64,000 bases of DNA from Ga0077527 sp945862135. GTDB taxonomy: Bacteria > Pseudomonadota > Gammaproteobacteria > Burkholderiales > SG8-41. Below the pieces are notes generated by a model, which was not told the origin of the DNA, made no database searches, and worked only from the letters and a program-made list of their open reading frames with translations. The stretch lies in contig CAXNMF010000004.1 of assembly GCA_964203275.1 (NCBI GenBank), forward strand, positions 186,001-250,000, read 5' to 3'. Below are positions 35,020 through 43,542 of the stretch, in pieces (positions within the stretch are counted from its first letter, which is position 1; each line of letters opens with the position of its first letter). The translations under genes were made by a program, and so were the position numbers.

Positions 35020-35985
35020 TCAATGCGATCGCGTTACCGCGAACGAAGCCAATTGTATCAAAGAATCGCGGTACTGCGTGTCCGGAATCACCGACAACGC
35101 ATCCCGCGCCGCATCCGCCTCGGCTTGCGCCTGACGTTGCGTGTAATCCAGTGCGCCGGAGCCACGGATAGCGGCCAGTACGCCGTCGAGCTCGGCAAGA
35201 CCCTCGGTCGATACCGCCCGACGGACCAGCGCCGCCTGATCAGCCGTGCCTTTACGCATGGCGTAAATCAGCGGCAGCGTCGGTTTTCCCTCTGCCAGAT
35301 CATCGCCGATGTTCTTGCCGATGACCCCGGCTTCGCCGGAGTAATCCAGCACGTCATCGATCAACTGGAATGCCGTACCCAGATGGCTGCCATACGTCGC
35401 CAGTGCCCGTTCCGTTTCTGCAGATGCGCCGGCAAGAATCGCACCCAGCCGGCCCGCCGCCTCGAACAGCTTGGCGGTTTTGTAACGGATCACCTGCAGG
35501 TAACTTTCTTCATCGATGTCCGCATTCCTGCAATTCATCAATTGCAGAACTTCGCCTTCGGCAATCACGTTGGTGGCGTCGGCCAGAACCTCCAGCACTC
35601 GCATGTCACCTGCGCTCACCATCATCTGGAAAGCGCGGGAATAAACGAAGTCGCCAACCAGCACCGACGCCGCATTTCCGAACAGCGTATTGGCCGTCGG
35701 CTGGCCGCGTCGCAGGGCCGATTCATCAACCACATCGTCGTGCAGCAGCGTCGCCGTGTGAATGAACTCAACCACCGCAGCAAGGGTATGGTGAGCGGTA
35801 CCGCGGTAACCCAGGGCGCCAGCCGACAACAGCACGAGCGCGGGGCGCAGACGTTTGCCGCCACCGCCGATAATGTATTCGGCGACCTGCTTGACCAGGA
35901 CGACGTCCGAGTGCAGGCGGTCGCGGATCACTTGATCCACAGCCTGCATGTCGGCGGAGAGCAGTTTTTGGAGTTGTTCGAGTGC
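35020..35985 (-). CDS. ispB: polyprenyl (octaprenyl) diphosphate synthase
   Basis: 321 aa from the GTG at 35985, matching E. coli IspB length; a TTG at 36093 would add 36 residues without homology. It makes the ubiquinone side chain. The first Asp-rich motif is LLHDDVVDESALRRG, the second is QLIDDVLDYSGEAGVIGKNI followed by GDDLAEGKPTLPL. GGGGKRLRPALVLL is the substrate-binding N-terminal signature. It is divergent from rplU, as in many Proteobacteria. Confidence 0.93.
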   Translation of the reverse strand, partial: ALEQLQKLLSADMQAVDQVIRDRLHSDVVLVKQVAEYIIGGGGKRLRPALVLLSAGALGYRGTAHHTLAAVVEFIHTATLLHDDVVDESALRRGQPTANTLFGNAASVLVGDFVYSRAFQMMVSAGDMRVLEVLADATNVIAEGEVLQLMNCRNADIDEESYLQVIRYKTAKLFEAAGRLGAILAGASAETERALATYGSHLGTAFQLIDDVLDYSGEAGVIGKNIGDDLAEGKPTLPLIYAMRKGTADQAALVRRAVSTEGLAELDGVLAAIRGSGALDYTQRQAQAEADAARDALSVIPDTQYRDSLIQLASFAVTRSH

Positions 35986-36123
35986 CACGGGCGGGTGAAA
36001 AAGCGGGATGATATCAATAACGCGGGGCGTCAGCGCGCCGGCCAGAAGCCTGCAATGCCCGCCGCTATCGCCAACCCCTTGATTTTTAGGCAATATCCCC
36101 CTCGGCCGGGCTACAGAGATATT

Positions 36124-36152
36124 TTGACTGAGCCCTTGGAGGCTTGTATAAT
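36124..36152 (+). promoter_or_regulatory. sigma-70 promoter of rplU-rpmA
   Basis: TTGACT (36124-36129), a 17-bp spacer, TATAAT (36147-36152). Transcription would start near 36159, about 30 nt before the rplU ATG. This is the best consensus promoter in the window. Confidence 0.85.
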
Positions 36153-36188
36153 CGTCGGCTTTCCGTAGTTCGAGTTGAGGGGTTTCCC

Positions 36189-36500
36189 ATGTATGCGGTA
36201 GTCAAGACCGGCGGCAAACAGTATCGCGTGAGCGCTGGCACCAAAATCAAGGTTGAACAGCTGACGGCCGATGTCGGGTCGGAAGTCACTCTGGACCAGG
36301 TACTGATGATTGCCGAAGAAGGCAATGTCAAACTGGGCGCGCCGCTGGTGGCTGGCGCCGCTGTCAAAGCCAAAGTCCTGTCCCAGGGCCGCGGCGACAA
36401 GGTGCGCATTTACAAAATGCGCCGGCGTAAACACTATCGCAAGTCCCAGGGGCATCGGCAGAATTTCACCGAGCTCGAAATCACGGGCATTGCAGGTTAA
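36189..36500 (+). CDS. rplU: 50S ribosomal protein L21
   Basis: 103 aa. MYAVVKTGGKQYRVSAGTKI is the conserved start; VRIYKMRRRKHYRKSQGHRQ is the rRNA-binding signature. ATG 36189 has GAGGGG upstream and fits the family, unlike an in-frame start 15 codons earlier that would lie in the promoter. It is the first gene of rplU-rpmA. Confidence 0.97.
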   Translation: MYAVVKTGGKQYRVSAGTKIKVEQLTADVGSEVTLDQVLMIAEEGNVKLGAPLVAGAAVKAKVLSQGRGDKVRIYKMRRRKHYRKSQGHRQNFTELEITGIAG

Positions 36501-36514
36501 GGAGAGCACATCTC

Positions 36515-36771
36515 ATGGCACATAAAAAAGCAGGCGGCAGTTCACGTAACGGCCGCGACTCGGAATCCAAACGACTGGGCGTCAAACGCTTTGGTGGTGA
36601 ACTGATCCCCGCCGGCAGCATTATCATTCGTCAGCGCGGCACCAGGTACACCCCGGCGAAAACGTCGGCATGGGCCGCGACCACACGCTGTTTGCGAAAG
36701 TGAACGGACGCGTGCAGTTTGCGGTCAAGGGCCCGCAGCAGCGCCAGACGGTGAGCGTCGTTCCCGCCTGA
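36515..36771 (+). pseudogene. rpmA: 50S ribosomal protein L27, one-base frameshift (sequencing error likely)
   Basis: MAHKKAGGSSRNGRDSESKR through RQRGTRY is normal L27. At 36649/36650 one C is missing (TAC ACC instead of TAC CAC CCC), after which the frame is lost. Inserting a base restores HPGENVGMGRDHTLFAKVNG, FAVKGPQQRQTVSVVPA and the stop at 36769-36771, giving the normal 85 aa. A broken L27 in a growing cell is improbable, so a read or consensus error is the likely cause. Confidence 0.92.
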
Positions 36772-36789
36772 TCGCTTCATACGCTGTAG

Positions 36790-36820
36790 AAAAGGCCCTG
36801 TTGAACGACAGGGCCTTTTT
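36790..36820 (+). terminator. intrinsic terminator after rpmA
   Basis: AAAGGCCCTG-TTGAACGA-CAGGGCCTTTTT, stem of 10 bp followed by T5. It separates rplU-rpmA from obgE. Confidence 0.88.
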
Positions 36821-36834
36821 CATTTGAGGAAGCC

Positions 36835-37896
36835 ATGAAATTCATCGACGAAGCACGCATTGAAGTGCACGCCGGCAAGGGCGGTGACGGCGTTGCGAGC
36901 TTTCGACGCGAAAAATTCGTGCCGCGGGGCGGCCCCGATGGCGGCGACGGCGGCCGAGGCGGCAGTATTTTTGCAATCGCCGATCGCAATATCAATACCC
37001 TGATCGATTACCGCTACGCGCGTATCCATCGGGCAAAGAACGGCCAGAAAGGCATGGGCTCAGACTGTTATGGCCGCGCGGCAGCCGACATTGAACTGCG
37101 CATGCCGGTGGGCACAGTTGTCAGCGATGCCGAGACCGGCGAAATCCTGTTCGACCTCGCGCACGACGGCGACCGCGTCACACTGGCCCAGGGCGGCCGC
37201 GGCGGACTGGGCAATCTGCATTTCAAATCCAGCACCAACCGGGCACCGCGGCAGTTCACTGTTGGCGAACCCGGGGTCTCGCGTTATCTGCAGCTCGAAC
37301 TCAAGGTGCTTGCGGACGTCGGCCTGCTGGGCATGCCCAACGCCGGGAAATCAACACTGATCCGGGCCATCTCGGCGGCACGGCCCAAAGTCGCGGATTA
37401 CCCGTTCACAACCCTGCAGCCCAATCTCGGCGTAGTACGTGCTGACGAGAACCGCAGCTTCGTCGTGGCCGACATTCCGGGACTGATCGAAGGCGCCGCT
37501 GAAGGCGCCGGGCTGGGCCATCAGTTCCTGCGCCACCTGGCGCGCACCAAACTGCTATTGCACGTGATTGATGTCGTACCGCCGGATCCTGATGCCGATG
37601 TCGTGCGCGACGCCAAGGCGCTGGTACGCGAGTTACGCAAGTATGATGAAGCCCTCTACCGCAAGCCGCGCTGGCTGGTGTTCAACAAACTCGACCTGGT
37701 CCCCGAAAAAGACCGCGAAAAACTCGTGCAGTCACTGCTGAAAAAACTGGGCGTCAGCCGCAAGTACTTCGCCATCTCCGCAATCAGCGGTGACGGCTGC
37801 CGGCCGCTGGTCTTTGCCGCGATGGAGCATCTGGAACAGCAGCAGGACAAACCGCAAAAGACCGTGCGAAAGAAAACGGTCAAGGCGGAAGCATGA
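36835..37896 (+). CDS. obgE: GTPase ObgE/CgtA
   Basis: 353 aa. The glycine-rich Obg fold spans residues 1-158 (VHAGKGGDGVASFRREKFVP, GGPDGGDGGRGGS). The G domain follows: G1 GMPNAGKST, G2/switch YPFTTLQPNLGV, G3 DIPGLIEGAAEGAGLGHQFL, G4 NKLD, G5 SAISGDG. It acts in late 50S assembly and stringent-response control. A basic Lys-rich tail closes it. The stop overlaps proB by 4 bp. Confidence 0.97.
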   Translation: MKFIDEARIEVHAGKGGDGVASFRREKFVPRGGPDGGDGGRGGSIFAIADRNINTLIDYRYARIHRAKNGQKGMGSDCYGRAAADIELRMPVGTVVSDAETGEILFDLAHDGDRVTLAQGGRGGLGNLHFKSSTNRAPRQFTVGEPGVSRYLQLELKVLADVGLLGMPNAGKSTLIRAISAARPKVADYPFTTLQPNLGVVRADENRSFVVADIPGLIEGAAEGAGLGHQFLRHLARTKLLLHVIDVVPPDPDADVVRDAKALVRELRKYDEALYRKPRWLVFNKLDLVPEKDREKLVQSLLKKLGVSRKYFAISAISGDGCRPLVFAAMEHLEQQQDKPQKTVRKKTVKAEA

Positions 37897-39023
37897 GCGG
37901 CGCCGCAAAATCCGTAATCCACAAGGCCCGACGACTGGTGGTCAAGGTCGGCAGCGCGCTGGTCACTAACTCCGGTCTGGGACTCGACCATGCCGCCCTC
38001 ACCGGATGGGCCGAACAGATTGCCCGCTTGCGGCATGACGGCAAGGAAGTTGTACTGGTTTCCAGCGGCGCCATTGCCGAAGGCATGCAAAGGCTGGGCT
38101 GGTCGCGCCGACCGAATGCGCTGCACGAACTGCAGGCAGCCGCAGCTGTCGGCCAGATGGGCATGGTGCAGGTTTATGAATCCTGCTTTCGCAGTCATGG
38201 CCTGCTGGCATCACAGATTCTGCTGACCCATGAGGATCTTGCTGACCGCAAGCGTTATCTCAATGCCCGCTCGACGCTGCGCACCCTGCTCGATCTGGGA
38301 GTCATCCCGGTGATCAACGAAAACGACACCGTTGCGATCGACGAGATCCGTTTTGGCGATAACGACACTCTTGCCGCGCTGGTCACAAACCTGATTGAAG
38401 CCGATGCGCTGATCATTCTCACCGATCAGCAAGGCCTCTACAGTGCCGATCCGCGCATAAACCCGGCAGCGACTCTGGTGGCTGACGGCACCGCAGGCGA
38501 CCCTTACATGGAAACCATTGCCGGCTCGACCGGAAGCGCCATTGCCCGCGGCGGCATGCTGACAAAAATTCTCGCAGCCAAACGAGCCGCACGAAGTGGT
38601 GCGCATACCATCATTGCTTCCGGACGAGAACAGAACGTTCTGCTGCGACTCGCAGATGGCGAACGCGTTGGGACACAATTACTGGCCGGACAGGCCACCG
38701 TCGCTGCACGCAAACAATGGCTGGCTGATCACTTGCAGGTGCGCGGACGCGTTACGCTTGATGCGGGCGCCACCAAGGCATTGCTGGTGGACGGCAAAAG
38801 TCTGCTGCCAGTCGGCGTGTGTGATGCCACAGGAGACTTTGAGCGCGGCGAAGTCGTCAGCTGCCTCGACGAAACCGGACGCGAAATCGCCCGGGGTCTG
38901 ATCAATTACAGCTGCATGGAAACCTGCCGTATCCTGCGAACACCATCCAACCAGATCGAATCGAAGCTCGGTTACGTCGACGAACCTGAACTGATCCATC
39001 GCGACAATCTGGTTCTGCTCTGA
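37893..39023 (+). CDS. proB: glutamate 5-kinase
   Basis: 376 aa. It phosphorylates glutamate, the first step of proline synthesis. The amino-acid kinase domain has RRLVVKVGSALVTNSGLG at the N-terminus, VVLVSSGAIAEGMQRLG, PVINENDTVAIDEIRFGDND and the GGMLTKILAAKRAARSGAHT loop. A C-terminal PUA domain (RGRVTLDAGATKALL to RGLINYSCMETCRIL) is present, so it is the full-length form. It is coupled to obgE by ATGA. Confidence 0.96.
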   Translation: MSGAAKSVIHKARRLVVKVGSALVTNSGLGLDHAALTGWAEQIARLRHDGKEVVLVSSGAIAEGMQRLGWSRRPNALHELQAAAAVGQMGMVQVYESCFRSHGLLASQILLTHEDLADRKRYLNARSTLRTLLDLGVIPVINENDTVAIDEIRFGDNDTLAALVTNLIEADALIILTDQQGLYSADPRINPAATLVADGTAGDPYMETIAGSTGSAIARGGMLTKILAAKRAARSGAHTIIASGREQNVLLRLADGERVGTQLLAGQATVAARKQWLADHLQVRGRVTLDAGATKALLVDGKSLLPVGVCDATGDFERGEVVSCLDETGREIARGLINYSCMETCRILRTPSNQIESKLGYVDEPELIHRDNLVLL

Positions 39024-39032
39024 GTAACCGCT

Positions 39033-39575
39033 TCAGTCACGTACCGGCGAACGCCGGGGACCTGCACGCAAGGCCTGGACAATCTGGGCTGCGGACTCCT
39101 CCATGATTTTCCCCCGGCACAGGTACTCCTTGTACAGGGTGACATGGTGTCCGGCGAATTCCTTGAACTCCACAAAGCGCCACTGCGGATTACGGGCGCG
39201 TACCCAGGTTTTGTCGCTACGTCCTATCGCGTAATATTTCTGTTCACGCGACTCGCAACGCATGCCTTCAAACGACACATTGGTGGCGCCACCGGCCGTC
39301 TTGATGACCAGTGTATAGCGGACAACACCATCACTGCCGGTAGAAACCGACAGGGCGTCCACGAAATAGCGGTGCGGGGTTTCAGGCCCCACATCCAGCG
39401 CAATCAGGTTTGCATCAGCGGGATAAGCCGGCAACTGGGCCTGCATTTCGGACCATGGCATTATTTCCTGGTCAAAGTTGTAATCCCATCCATCCCACGC
39501 CTTCTGGGCGAATACCGGGGAACACAACAGGGAAACAACTGCGCCCGTGAAAAAACGAATAAGTATTGATTGCAT
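39033..39575 (-). CDS. CNP1-like family protein, exported
   Basis: 180 aa from the ATG at 39575. A signal peptide (ILIRFFTGAVVSLLCSPVFA) is followed by WDGWDYNFDQEIMPWSEMQA, VSTGSDGVVRYTLVIKTAGG ATNVSFEGMRCESREQ and KYYAIGRSDKTWVRARNPQW. This is the CNP1-like (neisserial cryptic plasmid protein A-like) family, typical of Betaproteobacteria and of unknown function. It converges with proB, 9 bp apart. Confidence 0.85.
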   Translation of the reverse strand: MQSILIRFFTGAVVSLLCSPVFAQKAWDGWDYNFDQEIMPWSEMQAQLPAYPADANLIALDVGPETPHRYFVDALSVSTGSDGVVRYTLVIKTAGGATNVSFEGMRCESREQKYYAIGRSDKTWVRARNPQWRFVEFKEFAGHHVTLYKEYLCRGKIMEESAAQIVQALRAGPRRSPVRD

Positions 39576-39646
39576 GCGCGCGATTTTACCCTTTGCGCAG
39601 GTCAGGCTGCGACTGCGCGAACGGCAGTCGCAGCAATAACGCAAAA

Positions 39647-40243
39647 TCAGGCCAGATCCGACATCAGCGATGCCCGCATGGCATCCGCGACCCGGGGAAT
39701 GGCAGCCGAATAGTTCGGGTGATCAACCCCAATTGCAAGAACAGCACCGCCACGCAACGCTGTGACCATTGGTGCTGTCAGCTCGAAGCGGAGAAAGTGC
39801 ACCGAGGAGGTTTTTTGCTCGTTCTCCCGCTCAAGATCCTCGTCTGCAATTGCATGGACTCGATCAAAGCCGGCAACCTGCACCCAGACCTTGTCTTCGA
39901 CACCGATCAATTGCGCCAGCTTATTGCGCCGCTCACCTTCATCGGGATACTCGATCATCATCGTCGCTTTCCAGTTGCTGCCATCGGGCACCAGAGGGTT
40001 GTAGGCGCCGAGTTCGTCGCGAATGCCTTCCTCCTCGAATATCCGTTCCACGCGCAGCATTTCCTGCACCTGGTAGCGTATGGTCAGTTCATCTTCAAAT
40101 ATCAGCGTGACGTTCTCGCCCAGTTGCAGGGTGCGGTCCTTTTTGTGCGCAATGACTTTTGCACGGAATTCAGGGCGTGCCTTGGCGTAAACCTCAAGCG
40201 GCATCAGGGTCTCAGGGGAAATTTGCGGCATGATTGTTCTCAC
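39647..40243 (-). CDS. DUF3501 family protein
   Basis: 198 aa. Core: SPETLMPLEVYAKARPEFRA, RTLQLGENVTLIFEDELTIR followed by YQVQEMLRVERIFEE, and LRFELTAPMVTALRGGAVLA. No Cys ligands are seen. The family is found with the Fe-S reductase and rubrerythrin genes upstream, and it overlaps the Fe-S gene by 4 bp (GTGA), so all three probably act together. An ATG at 40231 is an alternative start. Confidence 0.85.
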   Translation of the reverse strand: MRTIMPQISPETLMPLEVYAKARPEFRAKVIAHKKDRTLQLGENVTLIFEDELTIRYQVQEMLRVERIFEEEGIRDELGAYNPLVPDGSNWKATMMIEYPDEGERRNKLAQLIGVEDKVWVQVAGFDRVHAIADEDLERENEQKTSSVHFLRFELTAPMVTALRGGAVLAIGVDHPNYSAAIPRVADAMRASLMSDLA

Positions 40244-41580
40244 AGTCCGTATGCAATGCGTATCAGGGTAATGGGATGTTGCTTCTCGGCGCCGCCGCCT
40301 GCTTCGCCTTCACCGATGCCCTGCTGAATGTGGCGTCCGGCGATTGCGCAGTCGGAGCTGATGTAATCGGGCTGTACTTCACCCATCAGACGGAATACCG
40401 GCCGGCCGATTTTCATCGATTGTTCGAAGAACTCGCTTTTCACGCCCCAGGTGCCGTCGTGACCCGCGCAGCGTTCAACGGTCGTGACCTTGGTCTCCGG
40501 CACCATTTCCAGCAGCTCGCGCGTCTTCTGCCCCATGTTCTGCACGCGCAGGTGGCAGGGGATGTGGTACGACACCTTGCCCAACGGCTGCTTGAACTCT
40601 TTTTTCAGCAGGCCGTCCTTGTGACGCAACACCAAATATTCAAACGGGTCAAACATGGCTGCGGCCACAGCTTTCACATCGGCATCATCCGGGAACATCA
40701 GCGGCAACTCCTGCTTGAACATCAGTGTGCAGGATGGCACGGCACTGAGAATTGCGTAGCCCTCACGCGCAAGCTTTGCCAGCACCGGGATGTTGAGCTC
40801 CTTGTTGCGCTGCACGGCCTCGAGATCGCCCAGCTCCAGCTTGGGCATACCGCAGCAGGCTTCCTTCTCGACCACAGTCGACGGCACTTCGTTGTGCGCG
40901 AGGATCTTCAGCAGATCGTGGCCAATGCCCGGCTCGTTGTAATTCACATAGCAGGTCGAAAAAATCGCTACCTTGCCCGGGGTCTGCTGGCCGTCCTTGA
41001 CCGGAAATGACGCATCCGGTTGGGCAGTCGAACGGAATTTTGCGCTGTCGTATTCGGGGAGGACGCGATCTTTGTGAATGCCGAGCACGCTGTCCATGAC
41101 CTTACGCACCGGCGCGGCCTTGTTCGCGGCATTGACCACCTGCACCACCACGGGAATCGAGGCGAGCTTGCCCAGTGCATCGGTGCTGGACAGCAATTTG
41201 TCGCGGAAGCTGGTCCCGCCCTTGCGGAATTTGACCGCCTTGGCACGCAACATCAAATGGGGGAAATCCAGATTCCATTCGTGCGGCGGCACATAAGGAC
41301 ACTTGGTCATGTAACACATGTCGCAGAGGTAGCAACGATCAATGACTTCCCAGTAATCCTTCTTGGGAATGCCATCAACTTCGAGCGTCGGACTCTCATC
41401 GACCAGATCAAACAGCTTGGGAAACGCCGTGCACAGGTTCACACACCGACGGCAGCCATGGCAGATGTCGAATACGCGTTCGAGTTCCTTGTCGAGTTTT
41501 TCCTCGTTGTAGAAATCCTCGGATTTCCAGTCCAGGGGATGCCGGGTTGGGGCCTCGAGACTACCTTCGCGTGCGGTCAT
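40240..41580 (-). CDS. heterodisulfide-reductase-related Fe-S binding protein (GlpC/HdrD-like)
   Basis: 446 aa, soluble. Two [4Fe-4S] motifs: CHGCRRCVNLC (C40, C43, C46, C50) and CYLCDMCYMTKC (C83, C86, C89, C94). Two CCG-type domains follow: FSTCYVNYNEPGIGHDLLKI with EKEACCGMPKLE, and SYHIPCHLRVQNMGQKTREL with VERCAGHDGTWGVK. A final SSDCAIAGRHIQQG precedes the C-terminus. CCG domains bind non-cubane clusters in HdrB/GlpC. It is likely an electron carrier or reductase for rubrerythrin; that link is inference from context. Confidence 0.87.
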   Translation of the reverse strand: MTAREGSLEAPTRHPLDWKSEDFYNEEKLDKELERVFDICHGCRRCVNLCTAFPKLFDLVDESPTLEVDGIPKKDYWEVIDRCYLCDMCYMTKCPYVPPHEWNLDFPHLMLRAKAVKFRKGGTSFRDKLLSSTDALGKLASIPVVVQVVNAANKAAPVRKVMDSVLGIHKDRVLPEYDSAKFRSTAQPDASFPVKDGQQTPGKVAIFSTCYVNYNEPGIGHDLLKILAHNEVPSTVVEKEACCGMPKLELGDLEAVQRNKELNIPVLAKLAREGYAILSAVPSCTLMFKQELPLMFPDDADVKAVAAAMFDPFEYLVLRHKDGLLKKEFKQPLGKVSYHIPCHLRVQNMGQKTRELLEMVPETKVTTVERCAGHDGTWGVKSEFFEQSMKIGRPVFRLMGEVQPDYISSDCAIAGRHIQQGIGEGEAGGGAEKQHPITLIRIAYGL

Positions 41581-41663
41581 GGTCGGATATGCTGCTCAAT
41601 GGGTTGGGCTGAAAAGAAAGAGGCGCACATGCGCCCCTTTCTCCAATTGATCCTGGATAAGGA

Positions 41664-42083
41664 TCAGTCGGCCAAGGCGTCCAGGGCTTTCTGGAAGCGA
41701 TTGGCGTGCGAGCGTTCGGCTTTCGCCAGCGTCTCGAACCAGTCGGCGATTTCACCGAAACCTTCGTCGCGCGCGGTTTTCGCCATACCCGGGTACATGT
41801 CGGTGTACTCGTGAGTCTCACCGGCAATCGCGGCCTTCAGGTTGTCGCGGGTGCGGCCGATCGGCAGATCGGTTGCGGGATCACCACAAGCTTCCATGTA
41901 TTCCAGGTGGCCGTGCGCATGGCCGGTTTCGCCTTCCGCGGTGGAACGGAAAACAGCTGCAACATCGTTCTGACCTTCAACGTCGGCTTTGGCTGCGAAG
42001 TAGAGATAACGGCGGTTGGCTTGCGATTCACCGGCAAATGCCGCCTTCAGATTGCCATGGGTCTTTGAATTCTTGAGTTGCAT
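41664..42083 (-). CDS. rubrerythrin family protein (ferritin-like di-iron)
   Basis: 139 aa. Duplicated Glu-helix motifs: AFAGESQANRRYLYFAAKAD and STAEGETGHAHGHLEYMEA, then AIAGETHEYTDMYPGMAKTA and ETLAKAERSHANRF. These supply the EX(n)EXXH pairs of a di-iron site. There is no C-terminal rubredoxin domain, so electrons must come from a partner; the downstream Fe-S protein is the candidate. The family reduces H2O2. A ribosome-binding site, AAAGGAG, precedes the ATG. Confidence 0.92.
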   Translation of the reverse strand: MQLKNSKTHGNLKAAFAGESQANRRYLYFAAKADVEGQNDVAAVFRSTAEGETGHAHGHLEYMEACGDPATDLPIGRTRDNLKAAIAGETHEYTDMYPGMAKTARDEGFGEIADWFETLAKAERSHANRFQKALDALAD

Positions 42084-42166
42084 AAAAACTCCTTTAAAAA
42101 CAATAGGTTACTTATAGCCTCACACGGTATTTCGCGCTCCGGAACAACCTACATGCACAGATATTT

Positions 42167-42182
42167 AGACTAAATCTAATCT
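42167..42182. promoter_or_regulatory. near-palindrome upstream of rubrerythrin operon
   Basis: AGACTAAATCTAATCT, whose two halves differ only by transitions. It sits 84 bp before the rubrerythrin ATG in an AT-rich gap (42084-42261) with no gene. GACTAAA-like halves recall IscR/Rrf2 sites, but the spacing does not match, so the regulator is unknown. Confidence 0.35.
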
Positions 42183-42261
42183 GTATTTAGAGTGTAAATC
42201 GAACCACTAAACAGAGTCAACAATAAAGCTGGAAACTGAACGAAAACTTTGTACAGAAGGG

Positions 42262-42855
42262 TCAGTGACCGAGACTCGCCTCGATGTCCGCAAAAGTACG
42301 CGCAACTGCTTCGGTGGTAATCGCAATGCCCAATTGCCTTGCGATCTGCGTGGCAGAAAATACGCCGCGGACGCGCTGCCGTCCCTTCGCATCCAGATCA
42401 ACCACCAATGTGTGCTGACGTCCTGCCGCTTTCAGCGTGGCGACGACATGGCCGACAGTTGCGGCTTTGACATCACGAAGATCCATCGCCTCCAGCGCGT
42501 CCCGCGGCGTCATGATGTCGCGGACCTGCACCTCGCTGCGATGAACACCTTGCTGCACAGCGGTCTGGACGGGTTTTTCACCGAGCACATCGTTCGCAGT
42601 TACAAGACCATGCACGCGTCGATCAGCATCCACCACCAGCAACAGGCGTACACCTCGCTGAATCATGCGACGGTGGGCTTCATCGACGGTATCCCCGGGG
42701 AGAATGATGACCGCGGTGACCTTGTTGAAATCAGTCATCACATCAAGCGCAGGACTGTCGATGCGTACGCGTTCAAGAACAGCCTGTGTCGGCTGCGCAT
42801 AACCGCTGTCAGCCTGCAGTGCAACAGGTTTTATTGCTGAATAGTCGCGAACCAT
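42262..42855 (-). CDS. CBS domain-containing protein
   Basis: 197 aa. Two CBS repeats: about residues 35-90 (DSPALDVMTDFNKVTAVIIL to VHGLVTANDVLGEK) and 108-178 (QVRDIMTPRDALEAMDLRDV to GVFSATQIARQLGI). Bateman modules bind adenine nucleotides. Nothing else is fused, so the partner is unknown. It lies between rppH and the rubrerythrin operon on the same strand. Confidence 0.88.
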   Translation of the reverse strand: MVRDYSAIKPVALQADSGYAQPTQAVLERVRIDSPALDVMTDFNKVTAVIILPGDTVDEAHRRMIQRGVRLLLVVDADRRVHGLVTANDVLGEKPVQTAVQQGVHRSEVQVRDIMTPRDALEAMDLRDVKAATVGHVVATLKAAGRQHTLVVDLDAKGRQRVRGVFSATQIARQLGIAITTEAVARTFADIEASLGH

Positions 42856-42891
42856 TTCCGCCTCCGCCCTCGTCGAGAAACTTCGATCGGA

Positions 42892-42908
42892 ACCGTTACC
42901 GTAACGGT
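42892..42908. repeat. 17-bp palindrome
   Basis: ACCGTTACCGTAACGGT, palindromic around a central C, between rppH and the CBS gene. It could be an operator or part of a 3' hairpin of rppH; no U tract follows. Confidence 0.4.
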
Positions 42909-42940
42909 CTTGCCGCGTACCGGCTACTGACGGCTGGACT

Positions 42941-43459
42941 CTACACGCCTAGCAGCGGTGCACGCTGGCGTTTGCGTTGATCCTGACGTTTGACCAAGAA
43001 GCGGGACAACTCGTTCAGCGCCTGCTCATAAACAGCACGCTTGAATTCTATGACATCCTGCGTCGGTGCCCAATACTCGTGCCAGCGCCACGCGTCAAAC
43101 TCGGGTTTCTCGGATGCGCGCAGACAGACATCGCAATCACGGCCTACCAGCCGAAGCAGAAACCATATCTGCTTCTGTCCGCGGTAATTGCCGCGCCACT
43201 CCCGCCGTAGCCAGCGTTCCGGCACTTCATAACGCAGCCAGTCACGCGTGCGCCCCAGCACTTGAACGTGCTCGGGTTTGAGCCCGACCTCTTCATGCAA
43301 TTCGCGGTACATCGCCGCCTCAGGACGCTCACCGCCCTTGATGCCGCCCTGCGGAAACTGCCACGAATGCTCGCGTACCCGCTTACCCCAAAAAACCTCG
43401 TTTTTCCAATTGCACAAAACGATCCCGACGTTGGGGCGATAGCCATCTCTGTCGATCAT
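42941..43459 (-). CDS. rppH: RNA pyrophosphohydrolase
   Basis: 172 aa. It removes pyrophosphate from 5'-triphosphorylated mRNA to trigger decay. MIDRDGYRPNVGIVLCNWKN is the family start, and the NUDIX box is GGIKGGERPEAAMYRELHEE followed by VGL. ATG 43459 has GGGGA 5 nt upstream and fits RppH; earlier in-frame starts (43465, 43477) are less likely. It is divergent from proS with the spermidine-synthase-like gene between them. Confidence 0.95.
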   Translation of the reverse strand: MIDRDGYRPNVGIVLCNWKNEVFWGKRVREHSWQFPQGGIKGGERPEAAMYRELHEEVGLKPEHVQVLGRTRDWLRYEVPERWLRREWRGNYRGQKQIWFLLRLVGRDCDVCLRASEKPEFDAWRWHEYWAPTQDVIEFKRAVYEQALNELSRFLVKRQDQRKRQRAPLLGV

Positions 43460-43542
43460 GGTCATCCCCGAATGCATTGAACATATGGAACTGATTTTTT
43501 CACAATTCCCCGGGTATTGAAAGCCCGGAAAAACGTGGATTA

